Below, piece after piece: positions 48,236 through 59,682 of a stretch of 64,000 nt of DNA. The position numbers were made by a program, and so were the translations under genes. The notes beneath the pieces are model-generated. The model had not been told where the DNA came from. It did no database searches and was given only the letters and a program-made list of their open reading frames with translations. Within the stretch, counting starts at the first letter, position 1; the number at the start of each line of letters is the position of its first letter. This DNA is from Panaeolus papilionaceus (Eukaryota; Basidiomycota; Agaricomycetes; Agaricales), in the NCBI GenBank assembly GCA_015501605.1, contig JADNRZ010000009.1:682001-746000 (forward strand), given 5' to 3'.

Positions 48236-49778
48236 ATTTTATCTACACCCTACCCCGCTCATTGAAATTCACCCGAGTCTGTCCGTTTCTATCGCCATGT
48301 CCTTTACTTGTATCTCTGCCTATTTCTGCTACTCTGCGCAGCGCATGTTAACTGTCAATAGCACACTAGCTTTATAATTCGATGACTGGATTTCTCGCTC
48401 AATCTACGGATCATCAACGTGGCTCTGTGATATTGCGAGTTTACATAGTCGCAACCAGGATAAAGTATGAAGCTGGGGAAGCTTCTCCATATGCTCGTAT
48501 CCATCCGCAACGCGCGATCGTGTGCATAAATATAACGGGGCCACTATGTCATGTTCATCATGCGAGCGGGCCGCGTTAACTGCCCAATGCACTTCAGCTC
48601 GACGTTGAGCATGTCGTTGTCAACACGTCGGTGGTGGCTTACGGTTATTGAAAGTAGCCGTCTGTAGTACTATTATTTATCTTCTGTTATTTCATCACCA
48701 GTCACTGAAAGGAAAGACTTCCGAGGCAATGACATGCCTAGGGCGCCCCTTGTCTATGGTGAATCAAGCTATTGGTTGTTATTGAAAACAAACCAGACTT
48801 CGACGAAGTAGTTTCAAGTTTGTTGCTTTGTCTGTTCTTACCCATCCTCATAGTGTGTACTATGTAGTAATTTTCTCCCCAGGGGTTTGAATTTCCCCAT
48901 TTCCGACTTTGTAATACAAAATCAGCTTTCTCCTACATCCCAGTCTCTTTATCAGACTGATCACGCAGGATGAAAGTCATCATATAACCCATAGAGCACA
49001 GCCACCACGATGCTCAGATGGCAAGCTGCCATCCTGACGCCATGTAACTCTAAATACACCCATCATCATCATATCCCCTCATTTTCAAATTTACGATTCG
49101 GATACCTTCCTCAACCGCAGGCTCAACCGCACTGTGGATAGTTGTCTTTGAACCTGGTGACGATGAGAGCGATTTCCATGACGCCGACTACAGCTAGGAC
49201 TAGGGGCCCGATGGTTGAATGGCATCTATTTTTATCCTGACCGTTGGTGGCCGCCACCCATATATATATGTGTGTTGGATGCGGGCAGGCTCGAGGCGGG
49301 CTCTATGTCCTCGTCTGTAAGTACATTACTGGAATATAACATTCAACTTTCCCTCCGTAATAGCACACACATGACTGGCTCTGCCTGTATTCTTTCGTTC
49401 GGTCGTCTTTGTGCATCCGACTCGGAATCAAGGTTCTGAAATCTGGTTTGTATCCTCAAAAAAAAGGGCCTTGTTTTTCTCAGTGACGTGAAAGGTAACA
49501 GATTATTACTCAAAACTTGTGACAGGCTTGCGTTGAACGTCAGAAACGCCCCTTACACTTGTTGCTTTTGCTTTGGAGACTGTTTCTGATGAAAATCTTC
49601 GCTTCAACCGCTAAACTGAATGAAGGTGTTGGGAAACCCTCTAGATAAGCTGAAGCCAAGACACCAAAACGGTGCACTCCGACGAATCCACAGCTCCGCC
49701 TCAGCGTCTAAGGATTGTACCCGAAGCCGCTAAAAAAAATACGACCTGCTTGCAAGTGGGGTGGCAACTGCGTGCCCT

Positions 49779-49784
49779 CACGTG
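49779..49784. promoter_or_regulatory. CACGTG palindrome upstream of the single-pass membrane gene
   Basis: TCACGTGT about 105 bp upstream of the ATG at 49887; same core as in the other promoters. Confidence 0.3.
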
Positions 49785-49886
49785 TCGCCAAACATGATTC
49801 AGTGACAGCGTCCAGATGCCGGAGGGTGAGATACTTTCTGCTTGCCTTTTATGTGGCCATCCTAGCTTATTCCCTTCGTCGGCCCC

Positions 49887-50903
49887 ATGTCGTCCACACA
49901 TACCTCAGACCTTTCTACGACCCCTACGACCTCCACGAACTCTCTTTCAAGTACATCACCTACAGACTCCTCAACTCCCACCGGCGACCAGTCTGCAGCT
50001 GTCCACATCAACAATCTCTACATGTCAGTCCATTTACGTCGTCTATTTCCCACCTACATACATAACTTACACTTGTTAATCTCCCTCTGTGTGCATCATC
50101 CAACTTCTTCACAGACTTACATTCGTAGCGCTTGTTCTCGTTTTCGTCGTAACATGCTGCACAGTGCTTATGCGCAGGAGAGATCGAAGGAGGCTCTTCA
50201 CTGAAGCGATGACGGATGGCCTAATGCGAGCTCCTCGTTTGCCGGGGCCTATACCCCAATTACATGACTTACAAGTAGTATGGGGTGGTCCGGGATGGAA
50301 GGATATCATGGTATGTCCTTTTTTTTCGCCCTCGGACTCATCCTCATACATCCACTGCGCACTGTACCTTCACCCGGCTGTTCCACCACATCGCCTCACC
50401 ATGCTATAAAATATCACATCCATGCTGACCCCCTTTCCGCAGCCTGTCACCGCTGATGCCATCGAAGCCAGCATTATAACAGGCCCAACGAGGCCTCATA
50501 CCAACACCAACACGAGTTCAGCAACAACTCCAACCAACGAAAACTACAATTACAACTTGAACACCGACGGTGGCTCCGTTTCGGCAGACACTAAGTCTGC
50601 AGCCGCATCGACCGTGATCAGTGCTACGGGGACGAACCAGGTTAGAATCGACGTGTTGCAAGTCGCGGTGCTGATTGCGATGCCGGACCCTGCTTCGACG
50701 CAGAGCAGCAGACGCAATCGGGGGAGGCTAAAACGTGCACCTGAGGGGGGGTGGCAGAGAAACGATCGACGGAGGTGGAGGCCGGGGATGTGCACGAGCA
50801 TGAGGACGACAGCTACTACGATCATGACGAACTACCGATCTTGATGATAGGAGTGACGAGGGTGAGTCCGGGCGACTACAGCGTGGATTCGGAGGTGGAA
50901 TGA
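49887..50903 (+). CDS. Single-pass membrane protein of Agaricomycete type, probable frameshift
   Basis: Exons 49887-50023, 50115-50310 and 50443 onward. Residues 1-45 are Ser/Thr-rich and extracellular-like. Exon 2 begins LTFVALVLVFVVTCCTVLM, a membrane segment, followed by RRRDRRR, a cytosolic stop-transfer. A cytosolic domain follows (PGPIPQLHDLQVVWGGPGW), then a Thr/Asn-rich linker and VAVLIAMPDP. The frame read through exon 3 ends at 50844 after an Arg-rich stretch. A one-base shift at the G7 run (about 50752) would instead lead into an acidic segment with LPILMIGVTRVSPG ending at 50903. That reading fits the Leu-Pro...Gly-Val-Thr-Arg end I associate with this family. The indel may be real or an assembly error. 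Function unknown. Confidence 0.55.
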
Positions 50904-51989
50904 CGGTGATGACGGTCGAGCTTTTACATTGATGCAAACCACGACTTGTATAACTATGTTTATTTTATGCAGCGATCGCGTGTACGTCGATCTACGTGCA
51001 AATGCGCTGTCTATGCTCTCTTTCGTCGAAGGGACAGGGTTCATTCACATTTCTAAGGCTACCAGTGGATGGTGCAAATGCAGTGCTGATCAACACAAAA
51101 GTTCGATGCCCCCAGATCGATACTTACCCTGGACAGTCGCTATCCGGCGCTCTAACTGAAGTATTGTGACAGCTACCTCAGAGAGTTTTTCAAATATCGA
51201 ATATCATGAACCACGAGCTACAACCCCGACTATGGAACATGTTGCGCATTAGTAATTCTTTATCTTTTTTGCACAAGAGAAGCACAATTTCTCGTACCTG
51301 GGGCATCTCCGTTCGCAATTGGAGGCAACCCTGAGCATAGGGGGTTGACGAGGACGAAAGAGATTACGGCAGGGAAATAGGGGTTTGCATCGAATTGAAG
51401 TGCCCAGCCCACCTGTCGCTTTCAATAGCGCTGCTTGATTTGACACGCGCGTCTTAGAAATTTCAACGGTGCTCTAATTCACCGGGTCTTTATTGAGTGT
51501 GTAATCGCTAATGATACACTCGAATATGTTCTAGGCAAAAGTTAGAGAAGGTTATTACAGCGCTAGCGTTTGGCACTCGAAACCATTTTGTAATACGGGT
51601 AGTACGCAAGTGACTCAACGCCTGTATAATGATTGGGGTTCAAGTTAAGGTAAGTGGGCCGCTTCGGTAGCTGGAAGACCGTCGTCCCACGCACCCATGT
51701 GCCACTCACCTGCAGAACATCCGAAATGATAGTGTTGTTAACGTTATTTTGATCATGAGCACACTAGTAGTTATAAAACTTGAAAATCCTTGGCGAGGAT
51801 TGGCGTGGTTTAAAACTAATGTATGGGTACAAACGCAACTTCGAATTTACGGAGCTACTATGACTCAAGTACGATTCAAGGTATTGCTGGCTGTTCTTGC
51901 TTGGTTGCTATTAGAAGTTTTCCAGACGGCACCCTTCAGGATCGCGCCTGCGAATAAAAAATCGACCAGCACATATGACTGTTACTAAC
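50904..51989. other. Gene-poor region after the membrane gene
   Basis: No supported gene. An 80-codon plus-strand frame at 51.75-51.99 kb has a hydrophobic tail but no further exon or motif. No clear repeat seen. Confidence 0.45.
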
Positions 51990-52194
51990 TTAGACTTGGC
52001 CACTCCGCCTGGTACTCACGCCTCTTCACATGGATCAGTGTCTAATTAATGTTGGTCAGTCTAGGAATCGATTCGAACACCATAGAAAGCCTCGCAAAAC
52101 ACATACTTATCGGGCCTACGGGGGATGCAAAGCTTAACAGCGGAAGTCAGAGGAGAGTCATGCGGATGATAGTGAGCTGGGAGGAGAGCTTCAT
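51990..52194 (-). pseudogene. Relic D of the small secreted peptide family
   Basis: From the ATG at 52194 the frame reads MKLSSQLTIIRMTLL, then an in-frame TGA, then LPLLSFASPVGPI before a GTATGT donor. The hydrophobic segment and the SFASP end align with the LGLASP ends of the two intact copies. Exon 2 (TDPCEEA-like) and a further exon ARDPEGCR could follow by splicing at GTGAGT and GCAG. The stop in the signal peptide marks it as a broken copy unless an unseen intron removes it. A TATAAAAGG box lies at 52281-52289. Confidence 0.5.
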
Positions 52195-52280
52195 GATAGT
52201 GTTATAGCTTGGATGTGTATAGTGGTGTAATTTGAGACAAACTGGTGTCAGTGTTATGGGTTTGCTAGCTCGACTTTCAG

Positions 52281-52289
52281 CCTTTTATA
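52281..52289 (-). promoter_or_regulatory. TATA box upstream of peptide relic D
   Basis: TATAAAAGG on the minus strand, about 88 bp before the ATG at 52194. The placement matches that of the box before the intact copy B. Confidence 0.4.
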
Positions 52290-52959
52290 CACAGAAGCTG
52301 GTAGAACTTAGTCTCACGACGAACGTCACGCTATCAATGTTTTCAGTGGGCGCTCCAGGATAAATTGAGAAAGGTGCCCATGAAAAGGACCGGAATACTT
52401 TTCTAGAAGGACAGTGGTCCTGAACAACTTTAGAGTCTAGACGATGAAACTCGAAGGGTTATAGGCCACAAAAATACTCACACAAATTGGCCAACGTCGA
52501 TGATTGACCGACTTCAAACACCAAATATAGACCAGGACCACCTCCCATTATAATAACATTAATGGTTTCAAAAAACCGCCTGGGCGCTGTGGAAAAGTAA
52601 AACAAAACTCCCCTAATTGGTATGGCACCAAACGCTTGTCGTCATTCAATAGCACATTGACCCTGGGATATAAGAACACCTCAAGCCGCAGACACTAATA
52701 TTCCCCAATCGCTTAGATGCGTAATTCCGTCATGCAATTTCGCAATGTATTGGTATGTACAAGATCATGATGCACATTATATTAATAACCTGGGGAGCTA
52801 TCTACGCATCGAGTTCTGCTAATCAGTCAAGTTGGCACCCCTCCTTTGTACCTGGACATATTGGGACAGATTACAGAGTTATAGAGTTTATTATCAGCGA
52901 TGTTCAGGTAAAGCATTCAAGGCTCGAACAACTAACAAGGAGGGGGTGGCCTTATCATA

Positions 52960-53098
52960 TCACCTGCATTTGTGCATCAGCAATTCGAATGGCATGGCGT
53001 GACTCGGCGCCGCTTGACACGCCTGATCTCGCTTCATTTTCAATTGGAGATGCAAGCCCAAGCAGTGGGAGATGTAAGAGGGCAGTATAGATAGCAAT
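52960..53098 (-). pseudogene. Relic C of the small secreted peptide family
   Basis: The minus strand reads YTIAIYTALLHLPLLGLASP, then IENEARSG. The segment closely resembles the signal-peptide exon of copy B (YSAVYAILVASLPLLGLASP), but no ATG precedes it in frame: the upstream ATGs are out of frame. The MITE at 53105-53358 begins just upstream of this exon and may have removed its start region. Confidence 0.45.
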
Positions 53099-53102
53099 GG
53101 TA

Positions 53103-53360
53103 TACTCATACCCATAAAAAGTAAACACGATTTATTATGTAATCGTTTTCGAGTGACTCTTCATTATTGCACAATTACTGAACCGCCATGAACCTTGACA
53201 ACTCGAAATTCCACACCCGAGGACTACTCAACTCCAGCTATCACTCACTTCAATTATTAGTTCATTGCTGCAGTGAAAGCTGGTAAAACCGTTGCTGAAG
53301 CTGCACGGGGACTATCACATTAATTATGTAATTCATGTTTACTTTTTATGGGCACGAGTA
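53103..53360. mobile_element. 254-bp MITE flanked by TA (Tc1/mariner-like)
   Basis: Terminal inverted repeats of about 23 bp: CTCATACCCATAAAAAGTAA at 53105 and the complement of CTCGTGCCCATAAAAAGTAA ending at 53358, with two mismatches in the first few bases. The perfect core is 17 bp (53111-53127 and 53336-53352). TA dinucleotides flank both ends (53103-53104 and 53359-53360). No coding capacity. A TA target duplication is typical of Tc1/mariner-type elements. Confidence 0.55.
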
Positions 53361-54141
53361 ACTTCATGTCGTGTGTGCGGCGAGAGCAAAAATGGGTGAT
53401 GAGTCTACGAGGTGCTCAAGACTCCTTTATACTCATACAATTTTAATTCCCTATTCTGTGGCTTCGGCGTTCACTGACAGGTTGGACTAATATTACACTG
53501 CGTGTGTAAAATTATGAAAATTAAATTAAATTGAAAACGGCGCCGTTCACTAAATCAATTTCCGGAGGATCAGCAACAGACCATTGAGAAGTTTATCCCA
53601 CTGTGAGAACCAACATATTTTCATAAACCCCGCCATTCAAAAAAGGGTATGAGCAACAATGTAAAATGGCAGGCATAAAACATTGGGTTACTTTGAGCAC
53701 AAAGGGGTATAAAAAGAGTAATGACATATAAAGGGTTATGCTTCACAGCGCAAGAGGTATATGGGCGCCTATATGCTCGGTGACACGACATTCAGCCATA
53801 TCGCTATGCAATACAAGCCAAACCTTTGAACAGCGCCTCAGGGAGAAAAAAACCCAGTCCAATATTAATTTCTTGCAGGGAGGCCCATAGCTTACAAAAC
53901 TAGTTCTACTGGACACAATCGCGGTCGATGGAGGTGCTATTGGCACCGTTGCCGCCAAGTTCATCAACTAGTTTCGCAGCCGTGAGTAACGGGGTCGCTG
54001 AAGGGAAGTGTTGAGGTCAACTGAGCCTCGATGGCCAGAATCGGGAATAACGTACATTGGACAGTGGCTCCCTGGACCTCCTATCTCGTCGGAACCTGAT
54101 GAATTTCAGCACTTCAAACGATGGAATTATGTGAGCTGACA

Positions 54142-54320
54142 TTACGAACCCCGTGCTACGATAGCATCTGTGGTGACAATTCGTCGTCAGTGCTGGTGTT
54201 ATGAGTCAAACGGATGGGTTCAATGGAAGACATACTAGACAACGATTGCAGTGGTGTTGGAGATGCCAAGCCCATGAGAAGGAGACTCAGAAGCGTTATA
54301 GAGATGGCAGTAAATTTCAT
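54142..54320 (-). CDS. Small secreted peptide, copy A
   Basis: Exons in transcript order: 54320-54236 and 54167-54142; 36 aa. Residues 1-20 (MKFTAISITLLSLLLMGLAS) are a clear signal peptide with a basic n-region and hydrophobic core. The mature part is PTPLQSLSNAIVARGS. The intron has a GTATGT donor and a CACAG acceptor. An alternative model splices at GTTCGT after the AR codons into further exons with a Cys (GSDEIGGPGSHCP), so the true C terminus is uncertain. It is on the same strand and in the same order as copies B, C and D. Function unknown; it lacks a C-terminal CaaX as in mating pheromone precursors. Confidence 0.5.
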
Positions 54321-56221
54321 GGTTGATATTGTATAGCTGGTATGCAGGTCGTTTTCCTCGGGATGGTTCGATGCTTCCCCTGACATGTGTATCTTATAAG
54401 TAATTCAGAGGCTTTAGGAACAAGGCAGAAGATAAAGGATCTAAAATAAACGAACATAATCTTGGCGACATCAGGGAGTTAGTTCAATACGATGGGGGGT
54501 CCTGTTGGTTACTCCCCAAATAATTGCCCATGTCCTCACATAAAAGTCCGTTTTCTCAGGAGAGATAAAGCGAAGGAGGGTGTATGCCGATGTATAAGAA
54601 TATCAGCGATATCCACTTCGATGCTATAGTGGGTCCACGATTCGGATGCGATTCATAAATGTAGTTTCGACCCTCGAATGTTTTCTGTCTAGTTTAAATT
54701 AGCCGTAGACAGAGGGGTCACGCCGTATGCGGAGAGGTTTCATGATGAAAACTCTAACTATTTACGAGGCCCCCTGTGGTCTCGTTCTTATGTCACCGAC
54801 TTTGGACCTTTTGTGCAGTTTTTCCACATATTACATGTGCTCTTGTTTGCCATCAGCATTTGAATACCCTACCTCGCCATCGTCAGCCTGGCGCATTTTG
54901 TGTAACTCTTCCTTATTATTTGCTCTTGTTTGGCGAATACTCGATGCTTTCCCCCTGTCTGAAGTTTGTTAAGGTTTACGCATCCCAGAAGCCATGGCCC
55001 TCTTCCAAGTTTAACAGCTCTAAACCAATGCACTTTCATCATAGGGGGTCTTTCGGGACCTAGAACAAGGCGTATTATCAGCGCTCATGCCTACAATAGC
55101 AACAAAGAATTCTCACTGTTCCACAATTGAGAATCCCTTTATAACAATAACTCTATAGATATCGAACAGATAAGGCTTCAATTGTATGCTGACTTCTCCT
55201 CGGTGGTCTCAGCCACTGCATTGGTACAAATTGCGCCGATTCGAATCATTTCTGGCTGCGTATGAGATACGAAGCTGCTTGTTTGCGATATTAATGTACA
55301 GTACGTAAAACTGATATAGCGGAATGGGACGTGTCGAGCTCTGGATCTAGCATAATTTGACTGGTCACTGATGTTATTGAGCTTCCTGGAACGAAGGAGT
55401 ACTGGGTCCGAAACATGCACTGCGTATATATCTGTGCCCCCTGGTCAGGGTAGCGACGAAATGCTTACTAGTAATTTTAAATTATGAAAGCAACTTACTA
55501 CGGCAGCAGGATTTCTCCGCATTGAAAGTGGAGTCGTATAGATACGGGGCTAATTCGAGAACCCTAATGACGAAAGTTATGTACGTAATTTCCAGCTTAT
55601 GGTGAATATAATGGGCGCTGTAATTGAAGCAAATTTGTGGAAACCCCAAATGGACATGCATATCCCCTCTAGGCTTGAGGGGCAAATAGCATCTGTGGGA
55701 GCAAGCCGCCTGGCTCATAAGTTGTATCTTCGTCCTATGTGCGACTCGCGATGATAAATTGGACCCTCGAAAAATTTAGGTGTTACCTAACTTCTTATAT
55801 CAAACCCGCACGCGGTACGAAATGACGGTGATGCAAGCAAGCGTCCAGCCATCATCACACTATAAGTTCTCATCATCATGGTCATTGGTGAGATTCTGGA
55901 TCACGCAAAGTCAAGTATACAGAGCAATACAGCTAAATTTGTGATGATGTAATAGTAGCTATCGGCGCCATACGAGGTTCCTGACGGGTGGTATATATGC
56001 TGTCGGCGTTCGGGGGAATATTCCTCTCTTTCACAACAGTGACAGCTTGCGACAGGTCTGGGGACTCACACTGTCGGTGGTGATATTGGAAAGTACGGAT
56101 TTGCTGCTCAGTATCAACAGTAGGTGCATTATCAGAGCGCGGACTTACCCAGCCGGACAGCCAGGTTCGGACTCTTAAACGGAGTTAGCTGTCTCGACCC
56201 AATGTCCCAGGGTTTTCAGTA
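54321..56221. other. Gene-poor region between peptide copies A and B
   Basis: About 1.9 kb. Possible alternative exons for copy B lie at 56.03-56.18 kb. No other gene is supported; ORFs at 54.7-55.1 and 55.2-55.7 kb show no motif. Confidence 0.45.
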
Positions 56222-56410
56222 TTATTGCGACGAACCTCGAGCTGTAACATCGGCTGTGGACAACGAAAAATGGTGATCAGCTGTCCTGCCTTGTCCTTGA
56301 AGCATTAAAATTTTGTTGTAATAGTACACACCTGATACGGGGGATGCAAGGCCAAGCAAGGGGAGAGAGGCAACTAGGATAGCATAGACGGCAGAGTATG
56401 TGAACTTCAT
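56222..56410 (-). CDS. Small secreted peptide, copy B
   Basis: Exons in transcript order: 56410-56332 and 56253-56222; 36 aa, the same length as copy A. The signal peptide is MKFTYSAVYAILVASLPLLG, followed by LASPVSADVTARGSSQ. Copies A and B share MKFT at the start, GLASP at the signal-peptide end, a phase-1 intron just after it, and ARGS near the end. A TATAAAAGC box is 70 bp upstream. As in copy A, a GTTCGT inside the ARG codons could be a donor leading to a Cys-containing exon (SEPGCPAG at about 56.16 kb). No known family is recognised. Confidence 0.55.
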   Translation of the reverse strand: MKFTYSAVYAILVASLPLLGLASPVSGVYYYNKILMLQGQGRTADHHFSLSTADVTARGSSQ

Positions 56411-57132
56411 GATAATTTCGTCGAGCGTTGAAGCGGATTGTAGGACTGATTTACAGTATTTCGGCTGTGTCCATTCTAGCTTTTATACTCTAAAATTCCA
56501 TCAAAATTTAACTACAAAAAAAGGCACTTGAAATAGAAACATCATTCTGTGGGACTCAGTCGGAGGCACCAATCCACATACACACGCAATGTTCATGATG
56601 AGGCCTACATCTACTGTAACGAGGGCTGCGCGAATGCATTTCAGGACAATAGGCGTTCCGAGGCCTAATTATACAATAATTCAGCGCCCATGCCCACAAT
56701 ACAAAAGGAAGGTTCTCATAATATCAATCGAATGAGAGCTTCTGATATTAATGACTCTTAAGACACCTAACGGAAAAGGTTCTAATGGAAGGGTTCTGTA
56801 GCTTCTGTCCGGACGGCATTGAGCTACACCAATATGTCAGTACAAATAATAGTTTGGATCGTTTATGTCTGGATGTTTTACGCTCTCATGTCAACAATAT
56901 TTTAGTCAAGGATAGATGTCGCATTCACACCGCGACTCAAGGCGTGCGTCTATTCCTCAAGCGCGCGCTCGCCTATGACTAAGTGGTTAAAGCACCACAA
57001 TGCGCCACACTCCAACGAACCTGAATGGTTGTCACACGCACAAGTCAAAATATCAAATCTGAGTAGCAGGGAAAGTATTCATTTCATTTCGAATTCATTT
57101 ATAAACTTCTTGAATACTGCAACTCCTATTTT
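56411..57132. other. Intergenic region between copy B and the SDR gene
   Basis: About 720 bp holding the copy B promoter and the SDR 3' UTR. A 65-codon plus-strand frame at 56.79-56.98 kb has no support. Confidence 0.5.
56479..56487 (-). promoter_or_regulatory. TATA box of small secreted peptide copy B
   Basis: TATAAAAGC on the minus strand, about 70 bp upstream of the ATG at 56410. A near-identical box precedes relic D. Confidence 0.5.
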
Positions 57133-58724
57133 TCACTCCAACTGGGCTAGGCCTTCCCTCATATACTCTTCAAACAAGCTCTTCCAGTTAGCGTGCCAGC
57201 GGCTCAACGCAGGCCTGCCCTCCGCCACATCAGCAGCGGCCCACATAATTCTCAACTGGTCCACCTCGCGCTTCGTCTCATTGTCAGGAACAATGACGTA
57301 GAAATCGCCTTGCCTGACTTTGTCGAGCATGTAGAGAACGGTTTCTTCAGGCGTCCACGCGCCAGCTGGTTTGGTTGACTGCTGGGAAGCACCGCCGATG
57401 CCGGTAAAGGTCCATCCGGGACTGTGTAATTTCGTGGTTTCAGCCGTTCGAAGTTCGTTCAGCAGGTTATTGATCAGAAGGGTTAGGTCAGCGCGAGCCG
57501 ATAAGAAAACGACAGTAAGAAGGAGAAACACAGTGAATCAGTACAACTTCGTCAATTTCATTCGAGCGAATGGATGAGAACAATTTATAGAATGTAGACT
57601 CACATGAACAAATGAGCAGTCACATTGCTCTCAGGTCGGTTGCGCAATTCGTGTGCGAGACCCTCCGTGAGACTTTTCACAGCTGCCTTGGACGCATTAT
57701 AAGCTGCGTTCCCTCTAGGCAAAATAATAATCATTAGCGGCTCGTCTATGCGTATCCAGAGGTACGAGCTTATCGCCCCATTATGGACTTACGGAGGGTT
57801 CGTGATTCCCTGTTTGGATCCAGTGTTGATCACCATCGAGGGGTTTTCCTGATGCAGCATGCTCTAAGAAGCACAGAAAATAAAAGAAGCTTCAGAACCG
57901 CGATAGCTTATATAAAAAGTAAAGATAGCAGCATCACTAACAGCAACGAAAGTATGCTGGACATTGACGACACTGTAAAAGCATTCAGGAGAATAGAAAG
58001 AAATGTTTTGATCAGTAACCCCTATTGGGTGTAACAGAGATAAGATATGACCGAGTAAAAGCGACGAACGTACCCGAAGAGATTGACGTTGAAGACCTTG
58101 TGCCAGCTATCGATGCCAGCCCACGAGGTTCCTTTGTCGCCAATACCAGCATTGTTCATGAGCACACCAACCTGAGATAGCAAGGCAAGCGTGAATGAGC
58201 TGAAGTGCATGAATTGAAATCATCGGTGATCGGCATCAACCGATCGCAACGATCGTACACACCTCTCCCCATTGCTCGTACACCCTCTCCTTGAGCCTGA
58301 TGACTTCGTCAAGTTTTGAGACGTCGGTAGGGACGACGAGAACATTGGTTTCGCCAACGATCCCTGCAAGGGTCTTTCCAACCTCTTTCAATTTCGCTTC
58401 CTCAATATCAGCGATCGCAACCTTGAGTCCCAACCTTAAAACGAGCAACAAAGATAAAGGTCAGTAATTCTGTTTCCTTCCCTTCAACGGCACTCCAATG
58501 TTGGTATATTGTATCGTAATGAGTACATACTTTGCGAATTCAATGGCAGCAGCTCGTCCAATGCCACTTGCAGCACCGGTGATAAGGGCGACGCGACCGG
58601 CGTGGATGACGGGATGAAGATCGTCAGCGACGGAAAGATCTGAGGGCTTGAATGATGGAGAGCTGGCATAACTCGGACGCATAGGCGACGCGTTACGACT
58701 ACGGCTTGAAGGGTTGGAAGGCAT
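57133..58724 (-). CDS. Short-chain dehydrogenase/reductase
   Basis: NAD(P)-dependent SDR of the classical type; substrate unknown. Exons in transcript order: 58724-58531, 58434-58263, 58171-58074, 57972-57942, 57863-57793, 57714-57604, 57421-57133; 321 aa. Cofactor loop TGAASGIGRA near residue 50, NNAG in MNNAGIGD, catalytic Ser in VINTGSKQG, YNASK for YxxxK, and IPGWTFTGIG after the active site. The first 40 residues are Ser/Pro-rich. A C-terminal domain of about 80 residues (DKVRQGDFYVIVPDNETKRE) is typical of long-tailed SDRs. Exon 4 is only 31 nt. Confidence 0.86.
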
Positions 58725-59682
58725 GATGGTTGATAATTAAGAGTAAGTAGTGAGTTGGCGCGATAGATGTGAATAATAAAGATAAAGAAGCAAAGTTCCC
58801 TTTTATTTACTTGACTGTGCTATTATTGATGTTGTGGGGCTACAACCACACTCACATTTCATCATCACCGCGACCAACAGCCAATAATGTCCTTTCTTTC
58901 TCAAACCAGACACATCAGTTCTGACCTCGATGTCCCAATAGCTTTGATTCACAATATCGCTTAGCATCCGTGTATGAAAGTAAAAATAAATCCGAATTAT
59001 TCATACATGCTATATACTGTACGGGGTCGGGAGGAGGTAAGATTTTCGGGAGATAAGGGAAGGTAGCACCACTGCTAGTACCAATGTAGGGAAAGTGGAG
59101 AGACGAATGGTAAAGGAGGGTTCACAGTAGAAAAGCATCACGAAAAGGAATAGTAAAGAAAAAGAAAAGACACGAGCTGACCATTGGAAGAGAGGAGGGA
59201 GGAGGTTGAGGAACAAAAACTACAACATACTTTCCGACCTATAATACCAGCATTCGAGGTAATTACAAGGAGGGGAAGAAGAAAGGGAAATAAGTGGATA
59301 CAGATAGACTCGAGTATGATATTCCGTTGCTCGTCATGAGTACCTCGGGGTATGGTGTAGGGGTTGGGTACAGGGTGTCGTCAAAAGAGGTCGTCGGTCA
59401 ACGGGAGTCGTGGAAAAGATCCAAATTGGATATGAAAAAATTGTTCAAAGAGTATGAAAACGGTAAAAAGACATTCAGGATAACAACACACACACACACA
59501 CACACACAAGGGTTGTAAAAAAGAGACAGGAGGGAGAAGGGGGCTTGTGATAGACAGGGGTATCCGAATCAAAACCCTGCGCACCGCCAGAGAATGACTC
59601 CTACTACAAAACACATACACCGCCCCACATTCTAATCCTCAATTATTAAAACAATGTTGAGTATTCTGCTCCTTTAAGGAGA
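58725..59682. other. Intergenic region between SDR start and VTS1 stop
   Basis: About 960 bp without a supported gene. Contains a dinucleotide microsatellite and purine-rich tracts (59.15-59.30 kb). Confidence 0.5.
59484..59508. repeat. (CA)n microsatellite
   Basis: About twelve AC dinucleotides in a row, downstream of the VTS1 stop. A usual kind of simple repeat, likely variable between strains. Confidence 0.85.

Larger units (their letters stand above)
48063..49886. other. Intergenic region, CAT2 promoter to the single-pass membrane gene
   Basis: About 1.8 kb without a supported gene. The part next to 48062 should be the CAT2 promoter and includes a CACGTG palindrome at 48230-48235. A second CACGTG is at 49779-49784. 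The short frames are unconvincing. Confidence 0.5.

Noticed and set aside
49887..50903. Whole membrane gene as a pseudogene
   Set aside because: The first two exons and both introns are intact; only one possible indel in a G run is seen, which may be a sequencing error.
52130..56410. Mating-pheromone precursors as an explanation for the peptide cluster
   Set aside because: Basidiomycete pheromone precursors end in a CaaX box and usually lack a classical signal peptide. These have a signal peptide and no CaaX end, and no pheromone receptor gene is recognised nearby.
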